NCBI GenBank assembly: GCA_003344405.1
Contig: NOWV01000202.1
Location: 62,001 to 126,000, forward strand
DNA length: 64,000 nucleotides
Direction of reading: 5' to 3'
From: Trichoplax sp. H2
Taxonomy: Eukaryota; Placozoa; Uniplacotomia; Trichoplacea
In this document: positions 19,952 through 31,924 of the stretch, piece by piece
Numbering within the stretch: the stretch's first letter is position 1
Layout of the letters: each line of letters begins with the position of its first letter
Translations under genes and position numbers: made by a program
Notes under the pieces: model-generated
Told to the model about the DNA's origin: nothing
Databases searched by the model: none
Seen by the model: the letters and a program-made list of their open reading frames with translations, nothing else

Positions 19952-20980
19952 TGCCGCCGCTGTTGTTCAATGTCAGTATTGACGAAGAAAATGGCGTAAT
20001 TATAATTATGATACGTTCATTCCAATCAACCAATTTTTTACAAATTGTAATTATTTCTACGCCACCTGCATCAACTCATCGTCAGATGATATAGAAGTAC
20101 GTATACTATTTGATGTGTTTATAAAATTGGTAAATGGTTCCTAACTTTATTGTACCTAAAGATATCGTGCAGTCAAGGTTCTGTTGCAGAACTTTCGCGT
20201 AATAATTGTAATTATAATTAGCTATAACCTTGTACTAATTTTTTTAAGAAACGGTCGATTGTGAAAAGTTTTAGTGACTTGAATAATCACATGATGTTAA
20301 TAAATAAATTTATTTGTATATCCTGTTACAGTAAATGCTTTATGATCACAATGATTTTTAAAATTATCAAATAACGATGCAATCTCAGTAGAATCCTGCT
20401 TTGGATAGTGAATGTTTAGATTTAATACACTTTTTTTGTGCGATATAGTAAAGCAGACAATTTATTGATTTCTCTACGGTAATTCATCCAATTATTGTAT
20501 TCTGTTATTTCGGTGAAACTGTTCACGGTATCGTGAATTATTAATATTATTGCTAAGAAATTCCTATTGGCAATGCTTCACTTGATTATTCACTAATTAA
20601 TGAATTTAATGCTATGATATAATAGATGAAGTTAAATCTAGCTACTATGTAACGAACGCGAGTATTATACTAATCTAGCTTCGGTAGACACTCGCATATA
20701 CTGTAGTATTTCTAGCTTTTAACTTGTTATTATGCCTATCTTCACTGTAATGTGTGTAATAGTGTGTATGAAAATACATTCATGCAGTACACTCAGGATG
20801 CTTATGCCTATCTGATATTATCTCAGCTGAATTAGTCACTATCATATCATGAAGCTCTGCAAGATTTACATTTTCTCAATGGCAGCTGAAAATCCGGTTA
20901 AACCTTAATGTACTGTAACTACACGTCTAGCTTGAGCAAACGGTAAATTGATCCAAAATAGATTTTTTCCTTTAGCACAA
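19952..20980. other. intergenic, nothing recognised
   Basis: AT-rich sequence without exon-like frames or repeats that I could identify. Confidence 0.5.
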
Positions 20981-21660
20981 ACTGGAGTTATCAGTTTCTA
21001 GTGTAGCAATATTATTTATGACAATATTATTATTACAAATTTATATACCGAAGTCTCCGCTGTACTTTACAGATTTACTGGATAAGCTGGGTGGCTATTA
21101 TTGCATGAGCAGTATGAATTGAAACGATGAATTGTAGGCTGAAATTCTATCAATCCCTATTGTATTTTTATAGCTTGCGCGGATAGTAAATCAATCTCAT
21201 ACAAGCGCTTTACTTTGACGGTTACTTTACGAAATACGATGATTATAATTATAACCTGGATCACGTATAGGCGTAATTAATTAATTATAGTCGTATAAAT
21301 ATTCAAGTTTTTATTATCGCCGGGGTTATCAGTTAGACTGGTTCGTTATAATATGACTCCATTTTATTACTGAAGTCGACTGCACACCATGGATTTACTG
21401 AATAAGCTAGGTATTCTTGCATAAGCATGATTATATGCAATTATGAGCTAAAATTGTGCCCAGCTTTGCTGTAACTCGTGCGTTTTTAACCCTTATTACG
21501 GTTACTGCGAATGAATTCAATTTTGGGGGGAATTAGAATTATCAGTTTGCGATATACTCATTTGTTACAATACTATTATACGTATTTTATTTACTGAATT
21601 CTCCGTTATACTTTGCACAATGAATTTACTGAATAAGACAGTTTTAATCTGGCAACTACG
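20980..21660 (+). repeat. diverged tandem repeat, three units
   Basis: Each unit has, in order, a GTTATCAG motif (about 20987, 21325 and 21540), a CTCC/GTCGAC-TGTACTTTRCA-like block and ATTTACTGAATAAGCTAGGT (near 21073, 21392 and 21623). Spacing is irregular (319 and 231). The units are strongly diverged and non-coding. Confidence 0.5.
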
Positions 21661-21788
21661 GCAACTGCTAGTTGTGATGCAACCATGAAAGTTAATTAAT
21701 GAAGTTTGCGGTATACGATTCTATTGCATAGTAATAGTCGAAAGATACAGCACAGTACAATACGTGTACTTAGCTTTTGATGATGCTA

Positions 21789-21815
21789 CAATTGCAAACT
21801 AGTAGTTTGCAATTG
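21789..21815. repeat. perfect 12-bp stem hairpin
   Basis: CAATTGCAAACT, then AGT, then AGTTTGCAATTG. It lies in non-coding sequence, and its function is unknown. Confidence 0.8.
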
Positions 21816-22824
21816 AAATCCCTGAGCTAGATCAACTCCACAATGCGACGGAGCTTCTAGCCGACGAAATATAGCAATATCAGTCATATTCCAAACCTGG
21901 ATTAACGATTGATCAACTTCTAACGACTTTACATATTTTGGAAAGTACTGCCTTACACTATATATGCGTATTAAGTTAGCAATTCGATCTGAATGGGGTC
22001 AGAAAAATTTTAACTGTATCCGTTTTGCATAGGTTATCAAATAGCTCGTTGTAGTAATAACCTGAACCTCGTTGCACTGGTGTGGTGTGGGTAAAAAAGA
22101 TAGAAACATAGAGGTAAAAGAAAGTGCCATAAAAACTTGTTTCTTTCTTTTAGCTGTGCTTCCTAGTCTAGTCTAGTTCAGACTGGTCCTTGCAGTCTTG
22201 ACCAGTCTTTCTGATCATTTCGAAAAGTATGACTACCGCAGAGCACTTTAATTAAAGTACAGTACTGTACTTTAGAGCAGAGAAACACTGACAGTGACCT
22301 CAGCGTCTTGGTCTTATCCGCCTTTTAATTTTTGTCAGCGAAATGGTGTAGTCCGGTCCAGTTAGGGAATTTTAAGAATACCCAAAAGTCTCTGGTCCTG
22401 GAAGCATCTAGTTGGTCAAGACCCATCTAGCCATATACTGTAGTTAGAACTAAAGAGAATGGAACTTTTCTCTTCAACCTCTATAAGGCTGTACGATATA
22501 GTATACTGTAGTGCACGGTGATCGGCAGGCCTCCAACTTTGTCAAGATATCATTTTGCAAAGTTGCTTAAATTCAAGAATTTGATATAAATTTGTTATTT
22601 TTGCGTATACCTGACTCCAAGAGCAAACAAACATTCAATCAAATTGAACTAACGGTGTTTAAATACGTACAAACGTCCCTGAAATGTTAAAATAAAAATT
22701 ATACATAACGAATATAAACGTGCAATAAAATGTTGTACTGATATACACTACACTAAGCTGTAGTTAGGGTAGACCATGGTACAGTGTACTGTACTGTACG
22801 TATAGCACTATGCTATGCGTTGGA

Positions 22825-23178
22825 CTACTAGAAGAAGGATCAATCATTCTTGGACGGACAGACCTTTTCGGCCTCATTTCGTCAAAATATTGTTTCAAAC
22901 ACTTCGTTATGATACTACTGTACACTACATTAGCGAGCAGGCGATCGATATTATAATGACTAAATTTTCTAAATTAAGTAAGAATATTATCCGTTTCTAA
23001 GTTCTGATTGGAAATAGTTATGCAAGATCTTAGATGCTATTTAAATTAGTACTGATTAGTCTTTCATGTAGGAACGTTTTACTAATTTAGAAAACAGATA
23101 CGGAAGATTCATACCAAGTAGCCATTTTTGTCGATATTTGCCGCCTAATTTAGTAAGAAAGGTCCGTCTGTCCGAGGG
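22825..23178 (+). mobile_element. dispersed repeat copy with inverted ends
   Basis: Counterpart of 17700-18045 (minus strand). Imperfect inverted sequences flank it: CTTGGACGGACAGACCTTTT at about 22849, and near 23158 a stretch whose reverse complement reads CTCGGACAGACGGACCTTTC. The frame WTDRPFRPHFVKILFQTLRY ends by 23000. It is a decayed, probably non-autonomous element. TACTGTAC words sit directly upstream (22780-22802). Confidence 0.5.
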
Positions 23179-23338
23179 AGTGACATACTATATGTGATAT
23201 GTATGTCTGTCTCTAAAAAGGGTCTCTACTTGTAGATGGTCCGATCAGACTTTTTCTAGTGTATGTAGATCCAGATTTAGCCATTTTCAAATTTAGTGTT
23301 TCACACACCTCACTGAAACTGCTCCGCTGGTACTTTAT

Positions 23339-23417
23339 GTCCACTTATGCCCCCTGCAAAAAACTCTTTACTTAGTATTGGCTTTTAAAATATTTTTCGC
23401 AGGGGACGCAAGTGGAC
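23339..23417. repeat. foldback with 25-bp arms
   Basis: The arm at 23339-23363 (GTCCACTTATGCCCCCTGCA and on) pairs with 23393-23417 (TTTTTCGCAGGGGACGCAAG and on) with about four mismatches around a ~29-nt loop. It is a small stem-loop or MITE in non-coding DNA and is unusually GC-rich for this region. Confidence 0.7.
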
Positions 23418-26400
23418 ACAATACAACAATAGTCTCAGTCATATCCTATAAAATATCCAAAAGTGCCGCTGAAACGGAAACGACTCCACCAGAATCAGCT
23501 CTAGTCTTACTATAAATATTATTGAAGCATTTGCTCGTGTAACTAGTCTACTTGGAATAGCCAGTTTATGGCAATAATCAGGAGACATCTACTGTAAGAA
23601 ATTGGTCTTTTTTCACTCCAAGTAGGAAGATTATTCGTCTACGTCAAAATATTACATAGTAATACTACTCTCCATGTAATAATCGTAACGTTAAACCAGT
23701 GCTTAGAGAGTTGCTATAACAATAAACGGATATCTAATCCGTATACAATTTGCATTCTTCTCATACTAAAAGCTTAGTTATAAGCGCTTAGCATCATGAT
23801 TGAAAGGTGAAGCATTGCGTCTATCAATCATCGATCTCACTTTTACCAGAAAAGTGCAATAATACCGGACATTAATTCAAAATTCTAAGAATTTAATACT
23901 CGTTCTATTATCTAAGCGAATATATTGATGATGTAATTTATTTATTCATGATTGATAAGGGTAATCATATATTAACTGAAATCTTAACTAAAGTACATAC
24001 GAGTCGCAAGTCTACAATTTAATAATAATAAAAAATTTAGAACTGATAAATGCCATATGACATTAGTACTAAATAGTTCTCTGACTTAACCTTGAACAAC
24101 AATGTAGCACTATTATAGACATTCCACATAATTTAATTTATCAATTTAATTTCTGTTACAAAAATTAATTATCGTAAAACATTGTTATTATTTATCGAAT
24201 GATGTATTTCGATAGATCAATCTTTTCATCAGAGATGTTATCTTTTATCTAACTTCATCATAACATGATTTTCAATTGTAATTAGTTCCGTTCCACTGGT
24301 ATTTGTATCTAATCAACATTTACTGTCTAGAGAGATTAATAACACGATATAGAAAAGATAATACTGCATTTTTTAAGGATGATTTCCAATTGTATTGAAA
24401 TTAGTAATATCGTAAGTCAACAAACCTGTGATTTTCGATTACATAATGTTATTTATGATGATTATGTTCATTCTGTCTATCGTAAGTAAATAAACAAAAT
24501 GAAATATTCAATAACAGCTTAAATCATGTTTTAAATCGTAGATAGATGAATATAAGAAATAAACCGTAGATTTACGATTTATCTAATGCTTAAATATTAA
24601 TTCATATATCGCAACTAAATCACTCGAGAAAATTGAATCAACTTTATCAGGGCATTACTCTTACTCGACAGTTCTTATATCCAATACTGATGTCGATAAT
24701 TTCCGATAATTTTTGCGGTGAAAATGCAAAGTTAGCAAAACTCCATTTATTAATATACTTTAAATTTGTGGGTATCAGGAGTTAACATTCTTTCCATATA
24801 ACACTATTTGTGAACAGTTCAATCATAAACAATGAAATGTGAATTAGCGAAAATGATCTTTAGATCGCTGGATCTTCTATTTAGCTGCACATATTTATTA
24901 AAATGGCCCAAGCATAAATTTGTTGGGATAAGAAATTCATAGTATTTATCCATTCAACTCTCAATAAGATATCGTATATATACATTATTATAAATAGAGA
25001 TCTCAGAATTGCAAGCCCAATAATTACAACAACGCAAAATAAAATCGTCTGATATTGCTTGTAACCTGAAATAACCAGTAATTTCTAATATTGAACGAAT
25101 TAAATACTTTACTATAAACTACTCATAGCGCATTTTGAATCATATTAAATCGTATTAGTGAGAAGAAACGGTAGGTAATTTGTTATCCAATCCACCATTA
25201 TAAAAGCACTAATTGAGAATAAACTTTTGTATAAATATTGCTTCATTCTGATAGTTTGTGAAACAAGTTAATGTGTGCAGTAACATGGTATTTTTAGGGC
25301 GGGCGTTAGCGCAGATAAATTGAAACATCACGATAAACGATAATATTAGTTTGGTTGCATCTGACATAAATCTATAAAATTTATGAATACCTATCTGTAA
25401 AAGATTAAATGGAATCAGATCCAACGGTCCAACAGCTAATAAAACTAAGTTGAGGATGAGTTTGTATTAGATCTCAAAAATCTCTAATACCACATTCATA
25501 GCCATATGATAGTTAAGAAAACGTTATTGCTATTAATGAAACTAAAATCCAACTATTTAAGTTAACTTCTCATACAGTAACAGCAATTTTTTTAAACTAA
25601 ATTATCAAGATTTTAATCATCATGACTGTAGTTAGATTAGGAGCTTTTGCTTATTTGCTATTCAATCTCATATTAATATATCCTACGTACTCAATACATA
25701 GGCAAGCAAGTTGTACGTAGGCATTCAGGGATTGATATTTCATAAAAGGAAGTGAAAACAGCAAAAAATATTTTAATAAAGCTTTCAAACAGCGTATATT
25801 TACAACAAATAGGAAATAATTCAGGTTTTAAAGCATGGTGCTTCGTAAATCCTCCTTATTTATTATGCTATTAGACATTATAATGATCAGTAACGTAATA
25901 GCTTTGTGCTATATCTCGCTTATTAATAAGGTATCATAAAATTATTAGTGGAATAATAACTTAGAAACTAACATGCTAGTAAATCTAAAGATCTTAATTA
26001 TTATAATCCTGCATCCCATACCGTACAAAATTTCATTAGTTTTAATATTGCAACTTTATAAATTTATCATTATCAAAGGAAATAATGTTCTATAGTATTC
26101 ATTCTATCTATCGACTAGTTATTGTGAAAGTGATCCTGATTGATTAATTATTTACCAGTATTATACTGAATAAGAGTTTCTCTCACTTAAAGTTAAACTT
26201 TTATAACACTTTCTAAAATTTTTCTTAAGTGGTAAATGATATGGAGCCTAAGTTTGAAGATGTTGCAAGAGAATACCGTATTTCATTAACTTTTAGATAT
26301 TTAACTATCAATTTCAGTAAGTAGGTCAAAACGATCACTTGTAATATTTACTATAGATAAAATGATACTTGGGTAACAGAATTAAATTTCATGATAGGAT

Positions 26401-29400
26401 GTACTTGCTTAGGAAAAACTAATATAAGCGTCGTACGGTGCCTAATGCCAAAAGAAATATACCGTGCATCATGGCTTATATTTGCAAGTAATTGCTAACT
26501 ATCATATGCAGAAGTAAGACTTATTTCATGACAATGATGATGACATCGAATTATTGTATCTATCGTTGTAATGTAATCTCTCTTCAAATAGAACTTTATT
26601 GAAATTGTATTACCGAACATATCAAGAATAAGGAAAAACGTTTTAATTGAATAACTTGCACATTTATTCGAAAATACTGTAGTACATTTACAAAGGTCGA
26701 TTATGATTAGCCGGTAGTACTCAGCTAATAGTAGCCTAATTAACCAGATATTAATAAGTAAAACTGATTTAATTTATAAAGAATAAATGTAAGCTACAAC
26801 CGCCTAGGTGTCTCTTATATGGAAACAAAAACAACATCTTGTATTTTCCTCATAAGGAATAATATACTATATCATATTTTTATTTATTTTTGGTAGCAAA
26901 ATAGTTAATACTACATGACATACATTAACAGTTGATCAATAGTTCATGAAGATAGGATAAGAAAGAAACGGTATTCGTGCTGATTGAAACAGGACGATTT
27001 ACTTTAATGTCAATACTATTTTCGAAGAATTAAATTCTATTGAAGAAACGCAGATATCTACTTTATATCTTTATTCTATGATATAGATTGTCAATATTGA
27101 TATAAAAGACGATGATATATGAAAATGCACACCAGTTTTAATATTTACTGAGAACTGTTATTCCAGCTGTTATAAATTTCATGCTGTTTATAGAGTCAAA
27201 ATAATGACTAAGATAGAAGATGATAACGACGTTAATCTGTGAAACGGAAGCTTGTAAACGAAGCTAAAAGTATATTAAGAAATAAATGTGATAACGGTAT
27301 AAAGTATTGCCCATATTGATGGAATGATAAAGATAGTAGAAATAGTTATGGATTCAATAGAAATGCTGAAAATATTACAAATGCGTATAGGGCTAATATG
27401 CGAGAAAAGAAAAGAGATAACCTGAATAAATAATGTATATATTTTTGGAATGATACTCATCAAGCCTCTGCAATGAATCACGAATGCGATGTTGTGACGA
27501 ATTTAGAATTTGACTAAATTTCTAGCTTAAAAACCATAAACGTTTTATACAATAGCTTGAATTCAAATTGATATCAAACTGGCATTGAATTCTCGTAACC
27601 TTTGTTTATTTCTGAGATTATTCACAACAGAACGAAAGTGATATTAGAATGATTTATAGTTCTTTCAAGACAATAATTCATCATATAAGTAGATATTTTT
27701 TCCGACATGAATTAGATTAGTAAATGTAGCATAAGCATACGTCATTACTTTTGATGATTTTTATAAGAATTTATTAAGGAGAATTGAATCATTCATTCTT
27801 AGCTTGATTAAGTAAACTAAAGTTGAATCTATCCTGCTCGCTGACTAAAATAGCATCAATAAAATTATGCTGCATGCTAAGCTAAGTATAGTATTTAAAA
27901 GTTCAATGAGGCAGCTCTTATTTTGAAGAGATATAATAGAATACATAAAATTAAAAATAGGTTTATTCAATGATGTCAATCATTATCACCAAGAATGTAT
28001 TATACTGGTTGAAGAATGCAGAGAAGAATAGAGATCTAACCAAGATTTTGTTGATTTTGGTTGATGGATAATGGATTAATCCTTAATATAGGCGAGGTAT
28101 AGGCGTCTATTCTGACGTGTTTACTCATCATATATTGATCAAAATTATTATTTTTTATAGATATTTTCAACACACCATTTCAATGATGTGATTTAAATCT
28201 ATTATTTTCACCATTTATAGATCCGACTACAAATTTTTCGATATTATTCATTAACCTCACAAAGTGATAAAATTAACAGCTGCATTATTATATCTTTGCA
28301 AAATTTTAACCTCTAAGCCTTGTCCTTAACTCTATTATAATGCGGAAGAACGGACGGGATATTAAGTGCTAAGTATGTGAGCCCAAGTTTTAAATTCAAT
28401 TTTTAATAGAAATACGCTACTGCGATCAAAATAGATACCTGGAAAAGAGATAGTTTCCTTAATGATAGGGTTATTGTTACATAGTCAATAATATTTGATA
28501 TTCTTAAAGCTAAAAATACACTATTCAAGCAAAGAAAAGATACATACTATAATGACCCGTAACTAATAAAAAATGATTGACGAATTTTTCAAGATTAAAT
28601 TAGAAATAATAATCTATACGTCGATGAAAGCAATAATATAATCCAAACAATCCCTAATGAAACAAATTTGAATAAAGCCATCCTAATGATGACGACTAGG
28701 GTAATGCTGATGCTGTCTAGCAACAGTTTAATCAATAAATCTATTATCTTCATGATAATTTTATTAATCAAGTAATTTGTTAGCACAATGTGTTTATCAA
28801 TTAAATTGATGAGATAATATAGACAATACGTGTCGCCATCCAGGCTTAGTTGTATCTAAGTTGTTGTACCTGCCGCTATAATCCTTCCCACGCATTATTA
28901 TTTAAATGAGTAAGTCCATTAAGATAAAATGCACTTGCTATTTATTACAGTATTCATTTGCACTCGGAATTCGACTTAATACTACAACTCAATGCTAGTA
29001 TAGTTCAGTCTGAAATCATAATTTCTATCGTACAATTTATGGTTTTTAGAATTTTTTGATCGCAACTGCCTTGAATTGAATCTAATCCAGCCGGTAGGTC
29101 CATGAATTTATTCTGATTTTGAATCTAACTATTGGAAACTCGCCTTCTGACTTCATTATATATTATTACTATGGCCTAATATCTCAAAATTGCTCTAATA
29201 GTTCTATTTTGTTTCACTTAAAAGTTGATATATTATATATAGTATTCTAAACAAGTTAAACTTGGAGTCATATCTGTTCAGATTTGTATATATATAAAAT
29301 AAGTGAAAATTAAATCTAAGTGCAATGCTATTATTACAATGCAGATATTCCTAGTCAATTTCTAACTGGGTCAACAATCCTTCCTTTCCGAATCATTTTA

Positions 29401-30766
29401 CTATTTTCTCACTTCAACGTTGGCTATTATCGTGCCTGAATTTCTAATCTGTTAACGTAATTAAATTCTAAGCCACGAAAGATAATCTTGAAACTCTTGT
29501 GTAAGTAGCAACGCAGTAAATCAAAATTTTACGTCATCTGCAGAAGATAAAGAAGTTTCCTTTTGATATCTCAATTCTTTGGATACAACAGCTTTATTTG
29601 TTCTTAATCTTTAAATTCAAAGATTAAAATCTTGCATTTTAATCCGTCGATAAATGATATTACAGCAAAATTAGTCAAATCATTTTTTCCCAAATCCTTT
29701 TTCTTTCTAGCCATTACTATCATAACTTGACTATAACTGTTAATTGGCCCTTTTTTGATTGGTTGATTAAAATTCCAAGCAAGTTACATCTACTTAAGAT
29801 TTTCTTGAAAAATTGCGAAATACTTTGTGCTACTATTTGTGTCTTGCGATTGTATGGTTCTTCATCAGTTTTTTCTCTGTGCTGAATGCATTGACGATTT
29901 TATTTGCTATTAATAACGAGTTTTGAACAATTAAAGTGAATTGTTCAATCACGTTATAGCTCAGATCTTTAGACTGGTCTACAGCAAAAATAGAGAAAGA
30001 GCTCTCTTCTTATTAAGTTCACTATTAAAGTTTTAGGTGTAATATTCCATTGATTTAATGCCACTTACTTGGCCTAAGTAAATTGACGTATACAAAGCAT
30101 ATCTATTAGTCTGATCAAGTTTACATGGCATTTTAAGTATTGAAATTATCAGCAATACTCTATTCAGTAAGCTATCTAAGTCTTCACACTGTTGGATTTT
30201 TTTTAATATTTACGAAATCGTACTAATTAAGAGAAATTGAGTGGTATTGTACAACCAAATAGAAGAACCTATAAGGAATTGTTGTTTTGTTCTCATTCCA
30301 ATTTGCTTATCTATTCAATTAAACTTTAAACAAGAGAGAAAAATAAGAATTTAACCGAACTTGTTCTCTAATTGTACCAGGATTGAGAACGTGGTGCCAT
30401 TTGCCCAGTGAAACGCAAACTTGCATTGTTCAGTAAGATATTACAATTTACGATTACTGGCTAGCTATTATAAGCATCAACTTTTACCTTATTCATAAAA
30501 TATACACATTATAACAGGAAAGTGTAATTTTACGATTGATTCTTATCGACATCGAGGAAGAAACATAATATTTCAAGAATTTATCTCAAGCCTCATAGTC
30601 TTACGTATAAATACTGGAAATTTAAGCTTATACAAAGAGTACACGTCTATGTGTATGTGCAACTGTACTTTTCCTTTCTAAGCGTATTTCTTTAAAGCAG
30701 CTGTCTCTGGTGCTTTACGTTATTCCTTCAACCATCTTTATAAAATAAATTGATCATTGCTAAGAT
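23418..30766. other. gene-poor AT-rich intergenic stretch
   Basis: More than 7 kb without a recognisable exon on either strand. All open frames are short, AT-driven and dominated by Ile, Phe, Leu and Ser. The one frame with a secretion-signal look is at 25209-25367 on the minus strand (see findings). The last few hundred bases should hold the promoter of the GPCR that follows. Confidence 0.5.
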
Positions 30767-31855
30767 ATGAATATTACTATTAATAGCAGCAATATAACAA
30801 CTGGGAATACCACTACTTCGCCTTCTTCAAATAGAACAGCGCAATATATAGGCTGGGTAACTATTGGAATTTGCATATTAGTTGCAAATCTATTTGTCTT
30901 TCTAATAATTGTATGTCGTCGACGATTGCATAATTCATCAAATATCATATTATGCAGCATGTTTTTAAGTGGTAGCGCTATAGCTTTACTCTATGTTTTC
31001 CCAGGTCGTGTATTTACAGTATGGAGAAGAACTTCTATTTTTATGTGTTCATCAACGCCATCCTTTGCTTTTGCTTCGTTAACATGTTATAATTTACACA
31101 TCTGCGGGGTTAGCTTAGACAAGAGTGTAGCTATTATGTCACCATTTCGTCATCGTACCATAAGCAACTCACGTAATGCTCTCATATTAATTGCATTAAT
31201 TTGGTTAATTTCGTTTGTGGCTAGTTTTGTCCCACTATTTACATATCGTCCTTATTCGAACCAACGATGTGTTTATAACCCCAGAGTACAAGAAAAAATA
31301 CAGCAAGATTCAATATTCCAAATTGTGCTCTTCGTTACCTTGGTTATTGTTCCAATGATATCAACAATTATTCTTTATTCTATTATTTTTGCCCGCATTA
31401 ATGGCGATTCATCAACTTTGCTCAAGTCGAAATACCGCGGTCAAAAAAAATTAATGGCCAAAAATTTCAAAGTCGCACGTCAAATGATTTTTATGCTTGG
31501 TATCTTTGCTGTTTGCTGGCTACCATTTTTTCTCATGTTTATAGTTCAACAATTTATCTATACACTATTTACTGTGGAATTATATAACATTTTTCGCTAT
31601 ATCGCCTTCGTTTATCCAATTATTAATCCCATTTTATTTGCCTTCTTCACCAGTAGTATACGAGCTGAGATTCTACGATTATGTCATAAAACGGCAGCTC
31701 GACAAGATACTGTTCTGTATTATGAAAGTACTGTGAAATCAGGATTATCAACTCGAGGCTATAGTGCATCAGCTGCTAGCATTAAAGATGGACCTAATCA
31801 TTTTCCAGCCAAAAACAGTACCTATTTGAAACCACCTACTAATCGATACCATTAA
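30767..31855 (+). CDS. class A (rhodopsin-like) G protein-coupled receptor
   Basis: Intronless, 362 residues, ATG at 30767. The extracellular N-terminus (1-27) has five N-glycosylation sequons (N2, N6, N9, N14, N22). Seven hydrophobic segments follow, with class A landmarks: N41 in TM1 (position 1.50), C94 before TM3 as the conserved disulphide Cys with its partner in the RCVYN loop, W in TM4 (IALIWLISF), P in TM5 (VIVPMIS), CWLP in TM6 (250-253) and NPILF in TM7 (287-291). Deviations: the TM2 Asp (2.50) is Gly69, the DRY motif is DKS (118-120), and NPxxY ends in Phe. The cytoplasmic tail is about 70 residues and Ser/Thr-rich. The ligand cannot be inferred. The TM2 motif SMF-SG--LLY is shared with the receptor at 42115-43068, which makes them paralogues of one lineage-specific family. 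Confidence 0.92.
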   Translation: MNITINSSNITTGNTTTSPSSNRTAQYIGWVTIGICILVANLFVFLIIVCRRRLHNSSNIILCSMFLSGSAIALLYVFPGRVFTVWRRTSIFMCSSTPSFAFASLTCYNLHICGVSLDKSVAIMSPFRHRTISNSRNALILIALIWLISFVASFVPLFTYRPYSNQRCVYNPRVQEKIQQDSIFQIVLFVTLVIVPMISTIILYSIIFARINGDSSTLLKSKYRGQKKLMAKNFKVARQMIFMLGIFAVCWLPFFLMFIVQQFIYTLFTVELYNIFRYIAFVYPIINPILFAFFTSSIRAEILRLCHKTAARQDTVLYYESTVKSGLSTRGYSASAASIKDGPNHFPAKNSTYLKPPTNRYH

Positions 31856-31918
31856 TGCTATAGGAAATTATTATTGATCGATGCTATAATACTAACGACA
31901 AGCTAATAGAGTGATTAC

Positions 31919-31924
31919 AATAAA
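31919..31924 (+). terminator. candidate polyadenylation signal of the GPCR
   Basis: AATAAA, 63 nt after the stop codon, at a plausible distance for a short 3' UTR. Confidence 0.45.
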
